DNA of 64,000 nucleotides from Anaerolineales bacterium (GTDB lineage Bacteria > Chloroflexota > Anaerolineae > Anaerolineales > UBA4823): positions 40,718 to 104,717 of the forward strand of contig PQAL01000006.1 in the NCBI GenBank assembly GCA_003105035.1. Reading direction: 5' to 3'. Positions 30,994-40,798 of this stretch are shown one piece after another. The notes beneath the pieces were generated by a model that saw nothing but the letters and a program-made list of their open reading frames with translations, searched no databases and had not been told where the DNA came from. Numbering within the stretch: the first letter of the stretch is position 1; each line of letters begins with the position of its first letter. A program made the translations under genes and the position numbers.

Positions 30994-33900
30994 ATGAATG
31001 ATAGATTAGCTACAGCTGTATTGACCACGATCAGACGCGATGATCATCATCGCACGCACACCAGGCAGATCAGGAAACTGACAAAATCGGATGCTGAATT
31101 GGAATATCGTTATCGCGCCATGCTGGAGCAAATCCCAGCCGTAATCTATACAGATGCGGTGGGCGAACCCAATCAGACCGTATACATCAATCCTCAGCTG
31201 GAAGCCGTCACCGGCTATAAGGTGGAAGATTGGATGACCGACAACGATCTGTGGTTCAAAATCATCCATGAAGATGACCAGGAGCGAGTGGGGGCTGAGA
31301 ATTTACGCACTGAAGAAACTGGAGAACCGTATAAAGTCGAATATCGCATTCGAACACGCCAGGGTCAATTGAAATGGATTTATGATGAATCCTGGCTTAT
31401 CCGAGATGAGGCAGGTAAGCCGCTATTCTGGCAGGGTTTCATGATCGACATCACCGAGCGTAAGCACGCTGAGATGGAGCTTGAGCGGCATGCCACCGAA
31501 CTTTCCGCTTTGCAAGAAACGGTGCTGAACCTGACCATCCGTCAATCGCTGCCTGACTTGTTGAACCTGATCATCGAACGAGCCACCAAGCTATTGGATT
31601 CTAACGGGGGTCGCCTTTACCTGGTCGATCGAGAAGCCCAAACGATTAAATGTGTGGTTTCCTACAATACGCATTGCGATGATAGCGGACCTATCCATCA
31701 GTTTAACGAAGGAGCAGCGGGAAAGGTGGTTAAGACTGGAAAACCATTAATCATCAAGGATTACACCCGCTGGCCTGGAAAGGTAGCGCTCGCAGAGACC
31801 GGTGACCCACCATTGCCGGCACTGGCAAGCGTACCCATGACCTGGCAGGGACGGGTGATCGGCGTGCTGCACGTCTTCAGGGAGAAACCATTCACGCCCA
31901 GAGACTTGGATCAGTTGACCTTGTTCGCCAACCATGCTGGAGTGGCAGTCGAAAATGCCCGCCTGTACGAATCAGCTGCGCTTGAGATTGAAGAGCGTAA
32001 AAGGGCTGAAGCAGCCTTACGCGAATCGGTTACCATTTACCGCCAGGCGATTGAATCAACTGGGGGAGTTCCGTATTATCAAACTTATACCAATGCTGGT
32101 AAAAATATCCGTTATGACTTTATCGGCGAAGGAATCCAGCAGATCACTGGATATTCCGCAGATCAGTTTAATGAAGATATTTGGAAATCGCTGATCCTGG
32201 ATGCCCGGCTGATGGGAGACCTGGCAGGTTATCCATGGGATGAAGCGCTTAGCAGGATCATTTCGGGTGAGAATCCCGGTGTGAATTGGAAATGTGAGTA
32301 CCGCATAAAAGCCAAAGACGGTACGATCCATTGGGTGTTCGATTCGGCCGTGGAGCTGAGGGATGAAAATGGAGTCTCTCATGGATCCATTGGCTTATAT
32401 CGCGACGTCACAGAAGCAAAACGGGCAGAACAAGTTCAACAGGCTATCTACCGCATCTCTCAGGCATTAGTGACGACTGCCAGCCTGGATGAGCTATATT
32501 TTTCCATCCACTCCATCCTGGCTGAGCTGATGCCCGTGGAAAATTTTTATATCGCCCTGTATGATGCGCCCAATGACCTGCTTAGTTTTCCATACTATGT
32601 AGACCTTTATGATCAAGCACCTCCGCCAGCCAAACCAGAGCGCGGTCTGACGGAGTATGTGCTTCGTACGGGGCGGCCGCTTTGGGCTCCGGAAAAGGTG
32701 TTCCAACAACTTGTTAAGCAAGGAGAAGTGGAAGTCGTCGGTTCCGATTCAATCGACTGGATCGGCGTACCACTCAAGGTGGCAGAGCGGGTCACGGGTG
32801 TGATGGTAGCTCAAAGCTACGAGGAAGGTGTGCAATACAACCAGGATGACCTGGACCTGATGGAGTTTGTGTCCACCCAGGTGGCGGTATCCATTGAGCG
32901 CAAAAAAGCCGAGGATGCGCTGCGGGCCAGCTTGAAAGAAACCCGCCAGTATGCAGATCGAATGGCGTTGCTCAACCGCGTGGCGCGTGCCATCAGCTCA
33001 ACCCTCGACCTGAATGACATGCTCGAAATCGTGTATTCAGAAATCATCCACGCGGTTCCTGCCGATTCCTTCTTTATGGCGCTTTATGACCAGCAGCTTA
33101 ATCAGCTCGAATTCCGCATCAGGGTGGACGGCGACGTGCGCGAAACCCCCTCCGTTCGACCCCTCGGGAACGCATTGACTGCCGAAGTAGTCAATAGTAG
33201 GAAATCCTTGCTGATCCAGGACTATGAGCTTGAAAAAGAACACCTCCCCACAATGTCATTGTGGGGAACGGGGATGCCTTCCAGGTCCTGGCTGGGTGTC
33301 CCCATGCAGCTGGGTAATAAGGTTGTCGGTGTCATCTCAGTGCAAGCCTACCAGCCGAACGCATTCGGAGAACGCGAGCGTGAGCTTTTAGCGACCATTG
33401 CGGATAATGTTGCTGTCGCCATCGAAAACGCACGATTGTACGAAGCGGAAAAATTGCGTACTGCCCGCCTGACTCAGATCGTTAAGATAGGTATCGACCT
33501 GGCCTCACTGCGACGTGAAGGGGAAGTCCTTGACACCCTGGTCAGGCGCGTGGCTGAGGTGATGGACAGTTCGACATGCACGGTGCTGCTGATCAACCAG
33601 GAGAAAAATGAAGCCGTCCTGACTGCCGGAAGCGGAGTGCCGTCGGGCTCGATTAATTCCCGGATAAGGTTGACCTTACCCGTGATCCGTAAGCTGATCG
33701 ACACTGCGGAACCGTTGATCATCTCCGATATCGATAACCAGGAGCCAGCCATCCGCAAGATCCTGGTACGGCCAGACATTAACGCTTTCTTCGCTTACCC
33801 TATGGTGAGGGAAGGGCGGGTGATAGGGGTGATCACCCTGAGCAATGTCAGGCCTTACCATCCATCTTCAGAGGAAATCTCCGCATGCCATCTGTTAGCT

Positions 33901-35061
33901 GAACGGGCTGCAGCCGCATTGGAAAACGCACGGCTGTTTGAGATCACCGAACACCAGCTACAGCAGGTCCAGTGCCTGCGCACCATTGATTCAGCCATCG
34001 CTTCCAGCTTCGACTTGAAGTCGATCCTCAACATCATCCTGCAGCAGGTCATTTCACAACTGGGTGTGGATGCAGCCGACATCCTGTTGTTGAACCCTCA
34101 TAATTATGCGTTCGAGTACTCAATCGGTAAGGGATTCCTCACCAAAGCCATCGAGAAATCTCGTTTCCTGTTGGGCGAAGGTGTGATCGGTCACCAGATG
34201 ATGGAGCGGCGCACAATTCACATAAACGACCTTAAAGCTGTCATCCACAATTTCCGGCGCGCCGAAACGTTTATCACCGAAGGCTTCATCTCCTACTCGG
34301 CAGTCCCGCTGATTGCTAAAGGTGAGGTAAAAGGTGTCTTGGAGGTATTTGACCGGACGCACCATGAGCATAGTGCGGAATGGGAGGAATTCCTCGAAAC
34401 CCTCGCCGGGCAGGTTACGATTGCCATCGACAACTCGCAATTATTCACCAACTTGCAACGCTCCAACCTCGAGCTCAGCCTGGCGTACGATGCCACCATC
34501 GAAGGTTGGTCACGCGCCCTGGATATGCGCGACACGGTTACCGAAGGCCACACCCGGCGTGTCACCGAAATGGCACTCACCCTGGCTCGGGTGATGGGTA
34601 TGAGTGAGGCTGACCTGGTGCACATGCGCCGGGGCATCCTGCTGCATGACATGGGGAAAATGGGTGTGCCGGATACGATCCTGCTGAAGCCGGATGCCCT
34701 GACCGATGATGAATGGGAGATCATGCACAAGCATCCCCAGTATGCTTTTGAGATGCTGGCGCCCATATCTTACCTGCGCCCAGCGTTGGATATCCCCGGA
34801 AGCCATCACGAGAAATGGGACGGCACCGGCTACCCGCGTGGCCTGATAGGCGAGCAAATCCCGCTGGCTGCCCGCATATTCGCCGTGGTAGACGTCTATG
34901 ATGCGTTGACCTCCGACCGACCTTACCGGAAAGCATGGTCGAAGGAAAAATCTATTCAATATATCCTGGATGAACGCGGAAAATCATTCGACCCAAAGGT
35001 AGTGGATGTGTTCATGTCTCTAAAGAAGGAAATGAGATTATTGGACAACGTTGACGATTAG
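30994..35061 (+). CDS. Multi-sensor PAS/GAF protein with HD-GYP phosphodiesterase output
   Basis: The 1355-residue protein has no transmembrane segment. Its order is PAS (about 40-155), GAF (175-325), PAS (345-470), then four GAF-type domains (about 480-640, 655-815, 830-985, 1000-1155) and an HD-GYP domain (1165-1345). GAF ends with the VAVENARLYE/VAIENARLYE signature occur repeatedly. The output has LLHDMGKMG with His1218-Asp1219 and HHEKWDGTGYPRGL (GYP at 1279-1281). It should hydrolyse cyclic di-GMP in response to small ligands or redox cues. GGAGG six bases before the ATG supports the start. A strong terminator follows, so it is monocistronic. Confidence 0.93.
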   Translation: MNDRLATAVLTTIRRDDHHRTHTRQIRKLTKSDAELEYRYRAMLEQIPAVIYTDAVGEPNQTVYINPQLEAVTGYKVEDWMTDNDLWFKIIHEDDQERVGAENLRTEETGEPYKVEYRIRTRQGQLKWIYDESWLIRDEAGKPLFWQGFMIDITERKHAEMELERHATELSALQETVLNLTIRQSLPDLLNLIIERATKLLDSNGGRLYLVDREAQTIKCVVSYNTHCDDSGPIHQFNEGAAGKVVKTGKPLIIKDYTRWPGKVALAETGDPPLPALASVPMTWQGRVIGVLHVFREKPFTPRDLDQLTLFANHAGVAVENARLYESAALEIEERKRAEAALRESVTIYRQAIESTGGVPYYQTYTNAGKNIRYDFIGEGIQQITGYSADQFNEDIWKSLILDARLMGDLAGYPWDEALSRIISGENPGVNWKCEYRIKAKDGTIHWVFDSAVELRDENGVSHGSIGLYRDVTEAKRAEQVQQAIYRISQALVTTASLDELYFSIHSILAELMPVENFYIALYDAPNDLLSFPYYVDLYDQAPPPAKPERGLTEYVLRTGRPLWAPEKVFQQLVKQGEVEVVGSDSIDWIGVPLKVAERVTGVMVAQSYEEGVQYNQDDLDLMEFVSTQVAVSIERKKAEDALRASLKETRQYADRMALLNRVARAISSTLDLNDMLEIVYSEIIHAVPADSFFMALYDQQLNQLEFRIRVDGDVRETPSVRPLGNALTAEVVNSRKSLLIQDYELEKEHLPTMSLWGTGMPSRSWLGVPMQLGNKVVGVISVQAYQPNAFGERERELLATIADNVAVAIENARLYEAEKLRTARLTQIVKIGIDLASLRREGEVLDTLVRRVAEVMDSSTCTVLLINQEKNEAVLTAGSGVPSGSINSRIRLTLPVIRKLIDTAEPLIISDIDNQEPAIRKILVRPDINAFFAYPMVREGRVIGVITLSNVRPYHPSSEEISACHLLAERAAAALENARLFEITEHQLQQVQCLRTIDSAIASSFDLKSILNIILQQVISQLGVDAADILLLNPHNYAFEYSIGKGFLTKAIEKSRFLLGEGVIGHQMMERRTIHINDLKAVIHNFRRAETFITEGFISYSAVPLIAKGEVKGVLEVFDRTHHEHSAEWEEFLETLAGQVTIAIDNSQLFTNLQRSNLELSLAYDATIEGWSRALDMRDTVTEGHTRRVTEMALTLARVMGMSEADLVHMRRGILLHDMGKMGVPDTILLKPDALTDDEWEIMHKHPQYAFEMLAPISYLRPALDIPGSHHEKWDGTGYPRGLIGEQIPLAARIFAVVDVYDALTSDRPYRKAWSKEKSIQYILDERGKSFDPKVVDVFMSLKKEMRLLDNVDD

Positions 35062-35086
35062 CAGTTTTTTCTAGGGTGATCAACTA

Positions 35087-35123
35087 ACCTGGCTGGTCTT
35101 TGAAACCAGCCAGGTTTTTTTTT
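35087..35123 (+). terminator. Intrinsic terminator of the HD-GYP sensor gene
   Basis: Perfect 11-base arms ACCTGGCTGGT (35087-35097) and ACCAGCCAGGT (35105-35115), loop of seven, then a run of T to 35123. Confidence 0.92.
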
Positions 35124-35295
35124 GATGATTTCCCTGCAATCTACAAGTGGCAATACAGCAGAATAATCACGGCTGTAGGCGAAGCAATAAAAACCATAAC
35201 TGCACGATGATATTTAAAGTATACTTTCTATTAAATAAGCTTCTACAGAGCTGTACATCAGCTTTATGGTCCATTTGAGGGATTAGCCACAACAG

Positions 35296-35958
35296 ATGAA
35301 TAATACAGCTGAGTTCTTTAATAAAATTAAGACGGGGAGCATCGACTCTGTGAGGAACATGCTTGATCATACGCCAGGGCTGATTGGTGCAAGGTATGAA
35401 AATAGCGTCTCACTGGTGCTGATCGCGGTGTACTATGGGCAGGCTGAGATCCTGGAGTTGCTCCTGGAGCGAAAAACCGACCTTGATATCTGGGAGGCAG
35501 CCGCCACCGGCGATTTACTGAAAACCGATGAGCTGCTTCACGCAAACAGCTCGCTTGTGGATCGTTTCTCACCGGATGGTTTTACCCCGCTAGGCCTGGC
35601 AGCCTTCTTCGGGCATGAAGTTGTGCTCGAGCGCTTGATTACCGCCGGTGCGGATGTAAATATTGCCTCGAACAACACAATGAGGGTGTGCCCCTTGCAT
35701 AGCGCGGTGGCGCATCACGACGCTGACATAGCCTGCGATATGGCAGAAATGTTATTAAAACACGGAGCCAGGGTCAATGTGGTTCAGATCGGTGGATGGA
35801 CACCCCTCCATGAAGCTGCTGCAAACGGCAACATTGACCTGGTGAAGTTACTCTTGAAGTATGGAGCCGACAAGTCTATCCCCAACGACGACGGGACAAC
35901 TGCCCTTGACCTGGCTAAGAAGAATGGGCATGAGCTTCTAGCCGAAATGCTTGCTTAG
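35296..35958 (+). CDS. Ankyrin repeat protein
   Basis: A 220-residue protein built of about five ankyrin repeats. The clearest are DGFTPLGLAAFFGHEVVLERL with ITAGADVNIAS, CPLHSAVAHHDADIACDMAE, GGWTPLHEAAANGNIDLVKL and DGTTALDLAKKNGHELLAEM. Such proteins mediate protein-protein contacts; the partner is unknown. No signal peptide or membrane helix is present, so it should be cytosolic. It stands alone after a terminator, and its start codon lacks a good ribosome site. The repeats near the N-terminus are more degenerate. Confidence 0.85.
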   Translation: MNNTAEFFNKIKTGSIDSVRNMLDHTPGLIGARYENSVSLVLIAVYYGQAEILELLLERKTDLDIWEAAATGDLLKTDELLHANSSLVDRFSPDGFTPLGLAAFFGHEVVLERLITAGADVNIASNNTMRVCPLHSAVAHHDADIACDMAEMLLKHGARVNVVQIGGWTPLHEAAANGNIDLVKLLLKYGADKSIPNDDGTTALDLAKKNGHELLAEMLA

Positions 35959-36021
35959 ATCATTATTACGACGGTTTGGTTGTGTATAAACAGGTAGAAC
36001 TAAAATAACAGGAATGCTGAA

Positions 36022-36810
36022 ATGCAAAATCATCCGATTTATATCACCGATTGGGGAGATCTCGACCTTGCATTACCTCTGGCAAATAAATACCAGGTAG
36101 GGCTTGAAGTCCAGGAATTTACCAGCCCACGTGATCTGGAGACATCTAATCTTTTGCGCAACGAGATCATCGAGATGACCAAAGACCTCGCCCACCTGAG
36201 CATGCATGGCCCGTTCTCCGATCTGATCCCTGCCAGCCGTGATCAATTGATCAGGCAGGCTACTCTCGAGCGGTTCAGGCAAGCCTGTGAAGTGGCACAA
36301 CAAATTGGCACGGAGCACCTCATCCTGCATTCGGGGTTCATCCCCAAGACGTATCCGGGTGAGCTATGGCTAAGCAACTCGCTTGCATTCTGGACGGAGT
36401 TTCTGAGCACCACCCGCTATGAAGGTAAAATCCACGTCGAGAACGTGTATGAGGACAGCTTTACCAACCTTAGGGAGCTGATTGATCAGGTAAATTTGGC
36501 CCTTAATCGAGAGCGCATCACCATTTGCCTGGATATCGGGCACGTGAATTCGAATTCATCCAAGACGTTAGAGGAATGGATCTCCGGGCTTGGGGATCGC
36601 ATCTGTTACGTCCACCTGCACAATAATGGGGGCAGCCTGGATGACCATTGGCGGTTGGATAAGGGCACCATTCAGGTTGAAGGGGTGCTCGATTGGTTGG
36701 CAAGGCATGCACCCCGGGCAGTCTGGACGGTCGAAACACCTGTGGAAGACCTTGATCCATCCCTTATGTGGCTGCAGGAAAGGGGCTATTTACCAGCGCT
36801 CGAGGCTTGA
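36022..36810 (+). CDS. Xylose isomerase-like TIM barrel protein
   Basis: The 262-residue protein has the AP-endonuclease 2/sugar isomerase fold. Metal-binding style motifs along the barrel are GLEVQEF, LSMHGPFSDL, HLILHSGF, GKIHVENVYEDS, ITICLDIGHVN, CYVHLHNNGGSLDDHW and AVWTVETPVED, so the His/Asp/Glu ligands of the fold are kept. Members act as sugar epimerases, isomerases or endonuclease IV. The CYVHLHN-DDH sequence and the small size favour a sugar phosphate isomerase/epimerase type, but the substrate is unknown. AGGAATG upstream of the ATG is a modest ribosome site. Likely monocistronic. Confidence 0.8.
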   Translation: MQNHPIYITDWGDLDLALPLANKYQVGLEVQEFTSPRDLETSNLLRNEIIEMTKDLAHLSMHGPFSDLIPASRDQLIRQATLERFRQACEVAQQIGTEHLILHSGFIPKTYPGELWLSNSLAFWTEFLSTTRYEGKIHVENVYEDSFTNLRELIDQVNLALNRERITICLDIGHVNSNSSKTLEEWISGLGDRICYVHLHNNGGSLDDHWRLDKGTIQVEGVLDWLARHAPRAVWTVETPVEDLDPSLMWLQERGYLPALEA

Positions 36811-36882
36811 AGTGAGACAGCGGTTTAGCAGGGCAGCGCCGGATGTGTAATCTTTTTGGGCTGAAAAATAATATAAGGCTTC

Positions 36883-37359
36883 TTACTGCTGGTGGCTGAT
36901 CGGCTCGAAGCGTGCATTGGTCAGGCTGACCAGGGCTTCCACCGACATACGGATATTCAAACCTCGACGACCTCCCGAGATATGGATCTCACGAAATCCT
37001 TTTGCGCTCTCGTCGACCACAACTTGAAAGCCTTTGTTGATCAATGCCAAAGGAGAGATGCCACCGACCTGCAAGCCAGTGAGCAGTTCAGCTTCGTGCT
37101 CCGTTGGCAGGTGCAGTTTCTTTTCATCTACAGCCTTTGCCAATAACTTCAGGTCCACTTCGGTCGATCCGGGGACGACTGCCAGGATGGGTTTGCCTTT
37201 GCCCTCACGTTTAACCACGATGGTCTTGTACACCTGGTCGAGGGGAATATTCAATAACTGGGCAGTCTCCACAGCACCAAGTTTCTCCGCCGGCAGCTCA
37301 TAGGCGGTGTAGGGTATTTTTTTGGCGTCGAGCAGGCGAGTAATATTATTGGCGACCAC
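36883..37359 (-). CDS. ybaK: Cys-tRNA(Pro)/Cys-tRNA(Cys) deacylase, YbaK/EbsC family
   Basis: The 158-residue protein matches YbaK: ITRLLDAKKIPYTAYEL, VYKTIVVKREGKGKPILAVV with the key Lys, LLTGLQVGGISPLAL and GRRGLNIRMSVEAL. YbaK hydrolyses Cys wrongly attached to tRNA-Pro, working beside prolyl-tRNA synthetase. A GTG start at 37359 has GGAAG eight bases upstream. The protein is of normal family length. It is convergent with the TIM barrel gene and divergent from the acyl-CoA synthetase gene, so it is probably transcribed alone. Confidence 0.9.
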   Translation of the reverse strand: MVANNITRLLDAKKIPYTAYELPAEKLGAVETAQLLNIPLDQVYKTIVVKREGKGKPILAVVPGSTEVDLKLLAKAVDEKKLHLPTEHEAELLTGLQVGGISPLALINKGFQVVVDESAKGFREIHISGGRRGLNIRMSVEALVSLTNARFEPISHQQ

Positions 37360-37604
37360 AGCGTTGACTTCCTGTTAATTCTCCTGTATATTAATAAGTA
37401 CACTGCAATAGTATCGGGCATTGCAATTGGTATTCTGGAATTCCCAATTTTACTGATTGATTTTACTGCAAAACTGAATAGCTAGTTTCAACGGTTGATT
37501 AATTCAAGGTATGAAGCTGTGATTTTGCATCAGGTTGGTGCATTTTCTATCGAGCATCCACCAGGTACAGGTGGATACACCTACGTTTATCAGAGGAGGG
37601 AGCT

Positions 37605-39296
37605 ATGTCAGAAAAACCGTGGTTAAACCATTACGTCGCCGGAGTTCCAAAAACCCTGGAACCGTATCCAGAGATCACCCTGATTGAGACGTTGCGCGAG
37701 ATTGTGAAGGTGAAGCCCGACTTCCCCGTCCTTTATTTCAAGGGCGCCACACTGAGCGCGACTGAGCTTGAAAAGCTGAGTAACGTATTAGGTGCAGGGT
37801 TGATTGCTAAGGGAGTAAAGAAAGGTGACCGGGTGGCATTGGTCTTACCCAACAGCCCGCAGAGTGTCATCGGTCTATTCGGGATCTGGAAAGCAGGAGG
37901 GATCGCCGTCCCTTTGAACCCACTGTATACCGAGAGTGAGCTGGAATTCGCCCTACAGGATTGCGGAGCATCAGCTGCAATCGTACTTTCATCATTCTAT
38001 AACAAGTTCAAGGCTGCCCAGGCACACAGCAAAGTAGGCTATGTGATCGCTACCAATATCAAAGAATACCTGCCGCCAGTGCTGCGCATCCTTTTCACCG
38101 TTGCCAAAGAAAAGAAGGAAGGCTACCGTATAACCTTGCAACAGGGGGATTTATGGCTGGGCGACCTGCTCAAGCAGTACGCTGAGGCGCCAAAGCCCAG
38201 TGTGAAAGTTGGCCCGGGGGATCACGCCATCTTCCTGTTCTCGGGTGGTACGACGGGTGTTCCCAAGTGTGCTATCGGTTCACATAAGGCTCTGGTGATC
38301 TCGGGCATGCAGATCAGCACGTGGTTCAGGCCTAATACCATCGAGTGGCAGGATACGATCATGCAGAACATGCCGCTGTTCCACGTGTACGGGCTGGCAG
38401 GTGTATTGCCTACCGGGTTGGTTGGACACAACACCTTGATCCTGATCCCCAACCCGCGTGACATTAATGACATGGTTGAGACCATCCACAAGGTCAAGCC
38501 CGCTTTTCTGCCCGGTGTGCCAACGTTGTTTATCGCCCTGATCAAGCACCCAGACGTCCAATCGGGCAAGGTGAGCCTGAAGTCGATCAAAAACTGCATC
38601 TCGGGTGCAGCCCCGCTGATGATTGAGACCAAGCAGCGCTTTGAAGCCTTGACTGGAGGGAATATCGTTGAAGGCTATGCCATGACTGAAAACATGATGG
38701 CCACGGTCATTACACCGGTTGGTGGAACCTATAAGCAAGGCTCCACCGGGGTGCCCCTGCCGGATATCGAAGTGCGGATCGTTGATGCAGACACAGGTTT
38801 ACAGGAGTTACCCACCGGCGAGGTGGGTGAGATCACCACACGCTGCCCGCAGCTGATGGTGGGGTACTACCAGCATCCCACGGAAACTGCCAACACCATC
38901 CGGGATGGCTGGTTGTTCACGGGTGATCTCGGTTATTTAGATGAGGATGGTTACCTGTTCATTGTGGATCGCAAGAAAGATGTGATCAAACCCAGCGGAT
39001 TCCAGGTATGGCCGAGGGATGTTGAGGAAGTCATTGCAGCACACCCGGCAGTGGCGGAAGTCGGCGTAGCAGGCATCCCGGATGCCTACTCGGGCGAAGC
39101 GGTAAAGGCCTGGGTGGTGCTGCGAGAAGGGCAAACGGTGACTGAGGACGAGTTACGCCAGTATTGCCATACCAAGCTGACTAACTACAAGGTACCAAAA
39201 TTCTTTGAATTCCGTACCTCATTACCGAAATCGATGGTGGGCAAAGTACTGCGCAGGGAGCTGGTCCGGCAGCAAGAATCAGGCGAGATACAATAA
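37605..39296 (+). CDS. Long-chain acyl-CoA synthetase (AMP-forming), FadD-like
   Basis: A 563-residue ANL-superfamily enzyme. The phosphate-binding loop is LFSGGTTGVPKCAIG (near 210), a second core motif is EGYAMTENMM (near 350), then the GWLFTGDLGYLDEDGYLFIV segment, the DRKKDVIKPSGFQVWP hinge and the C-terminal catalytic Lys in PKSMVGKVLRRELV. It should activate a carboxylic acid to its acyl-adenylate and then to the CoA thioester. FadD-like length and motifs suggest a fatty acid, but the chain length is not readable. GGAGGG upstream of the ATG supports the start. A perfect terminator stem follows at 39312, so it is monocistronic. Confidence 0.92.
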   Translation: MSEKPWLNHYVAGVPKTLEPYPEITLIETLREIVKVKPDFPVLYFKGATLSATELEKLSNVLGAGLIAKGVKKGDRVALVLPNSPQSVIGLFGIWKAGGIAVPLNPLYTESELEFALQDCGASAAIVLSSFYNKFKAAQAHSKVGYVIATNIKEYLPPVLRILFTVAKEKKEGYRITLQQGDLWLGDLLKQYAEAPKPSVKVGPGDHAIFLFSGGTTGVPKCAIGSHKALVISGMQISTWFRPNTIEWQDTIMQNMPLFHVYGLAGVLPTGLVGHNTLILIPNPRDINDMVETIHKVKPAFLPGVPTLFIALIKHPDVQSGKVSLKSIKNCISGAAPLMIETKQRFEALTGGNIVEGYAMTENMMATVITPVGGTYKQGSTGVPLPDIEVRIVDADTGLQELPTGEVGEITTRCPQLMVGYYQHPTETANTIRDGWLFTGDLGYLDEDGYLFIVDRKKDVIKPSGFQVWPRDVEEVIAAHPAVAEVGVAGIPDAYSGEAVKAWVVLREGQTVTEDELRQYCHTKLTNYKVPKFFEFRTSLPKSMVGKVLRRELVRQQESGEIQ

Positions 39297-39311
39297 CCGT
39301 AACGACCCAAT

Positions 39312-39351
39312 GGGCACAGGCTGATACTCACTGGCCTGTGCCCTTGTTGTT
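39312..39351 (+). terminator. Intrinsic terminator after the acyl-CoA synthetase
   Basis: Perfect 10-base arms GGGCACAGGC (39312-39321) and GCCTGTGCCC (39334-39343), then TTGTTGTT. Confidence 0.75.
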
Positions 39352-39428
39352 AACTTTGGAAGACTGGTGATACACTTAACCGATGCAGTACCCCAATTCC
39401 CCCACACACAACAAGATCATAGAACTCC

Positions 39429-40271
39429 ATGCCTGCTAGCCTGATGGGGATATTCCTTGCCCTTGCTTCCGCAGCAGTTTGGGGAGGCGGTGATTTCAGT
39501 GGCGGGCAGGCAACCCGCAAGAGCCACCAATACCAGGTGCTCATGTTGGCAGCCCTGACAGGCATGGTGATGTTGGGGTTATGTGCCCTGGTGAGAGGAG
39601 AAGGGCTACCGAGTGGGCGGAACTTCTTGTGGGGAGCACTAGCTGGTGCCAGCGGGGCATTGGGGGTCGCAGCCCTTTATAAAGCCTTATCGATGGGGAA
39701 CACCGCCAGCGTGGCACCTACCTCGGCCATCATCTGTGCGCTGATCCCGGTGCTGTATGGCCTGATTACAGTCGGGCTCCCAACCACCACCCAGCTGGTT
39801 GGATTTGTGCTGGCATTCATCGGCATCTGGCTGCTAAGCAGATCACCTCAAGCAGGTGACGGAGATTTCCGCAAAGGTTTAGTCCTGGCCTTCCTGTCCG
39901 GGATCGGATTTGGAGGCTTCTTCCTGTTCATATCTTTCGTTGAAAAAGGCCAGGTTTTTGTCCCGATCCTAGTAGCCAGGACGGTCACCCTGGCCATCGC
40001 CATCATCATGCTACGGGTGAACCGCTTGCCCTCGCCCGGGATCGTATCTAACCCGCTGGCATTGTTGGCAGGGGTGCTGGACACAGGTGGTAATATTCTC
40101 TACCTCCTGGCGACGCAGCTCACCCGCCTGGATATTGCCGCTTTGCTTTCATCATTCTACCCAGCCAGCACAGTCATTCTGGCCCGCATCATTTTGAGGG
40201 AAAAAGTTTCACCGGCACAACTGGCAGGCCTGCTCCTATGCCTGCTGGCAATGACCTTGATCATTTTATAA
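39429..40271 (+). CDS. EamA/DMT-family transporter
   Basis: A 280-residue protein with ten predicted helices in two EamA halves. The first half has LALASAAVWGGGDFSGGQA and the second FLSGIGFGGFFLFISFVEKG, and the last helix has LLLCLLAMTLIIL. The glycine-rich first helix and the APTSAIICALIPVLYGLIT segment are typical of drug/metabolite exporters of this family. The transported substrate is unknown. The ATG at 39429 has no strong ribosome site. It is followed 13 bases later by the VOC gene and probably shares a transcript with it. Confidence 0.85.
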   Translation: MPASLMGIFLALASAAVWGGGDFSGGQATRKSHQYQVLMLAALTGMVMLGLCALVRGEGLPSGRNFLWGALAGASGALGVAALYKALSMGNTASVAPTSAIICALIPVLYGLITVGLPTTTQLVGFVLAFIGIWLLSRSPQAGDGDFRKGLVLAFLSGIGFGGFFLFISFVEKGQVFVPILVARTVTLAIAIIMLRVNRLPSPGIVSNPLALLAGVLDTGGNILYLLATQLTRLDIAALLSSFYPASTVILARIILREKVSPAQLAGLLLCLLAMTLIIL

Positions 40272-40284
40272 CTGGAGGTAGGCC

Positions 40285-40674
40285 ATGCATATTGAGCATA
40301 TCGCCATATGGACCAATCAGCTGGAGCAAATGAGGGAATTTTACGAAAACTACTTTCAAGCCAGGGCAGGCAAGAGATATTTTAATCAAACGAAGCAGAT
40401 TGCCTCCTACTTCTTGAACTTTTCCTCAAGCGCTCGCTTGGAACTCATGACCCATTTGATTGTTCCTGAAGCGGATACGCTGACGGGCAGTCAATCCCGG
40501 GAGAATTTTCATATTGCTATTTCCGTTGGAAGCGAAGGAGCGGTGGATCTACTGACCGAACAGATCCAAAATGATGGTTATCAGGTTGTGGATGGACCTC
40601 GCCGTACCGGAGATGGTTATTACGAGTGTGTGATCCTCGACCCAGATGGGAACCGGGTAGAAATCACCGTATGA
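40285..40674 (+). CDS. VOC family protein (glyoxalase-like)
   Basis: The 129-residue protein has the two-module vicinal-oxygen-chelate fold. Visible ends are IEHIAIWTNQLEQMREFYEN at the start and YECVILDPDGNRVEITV at the end, the latter with the metal-ligand Glu position. The middle has NFHIAISVGSEGAVDLL, matching the second module's His ligand position. Members include glyoxalase I, dioxygenases and antibiotic resistance proteins; the substrate cannot be assigned. GGAGG before the ATG fixes the start. It follows the EamA transporter gene closely. Confidence 0.88.
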   Translation: MHIEHIAIWTNQLEQMREFYENYFQARAGKRYFNQTKQIASYFLNFSSSARLELMTHLIVPEADTLTGSQSRENFHIAISVGSEGAVDLLTEQIQNDGYQVVDGPRRTGDGYYECVILDPDGNRVEITV

Positions 40675-40798
40675 TATCAGTCAGGTAAGGCTGGTAAAAT
40701 ACTCTCCTAGAGACCTGCCATGCATAGCAGATGGAAATAGAATATTATCTGATAAGAGCAAGGTACCATGATTTTGCTATTTGAAAGGAAGTCATATC

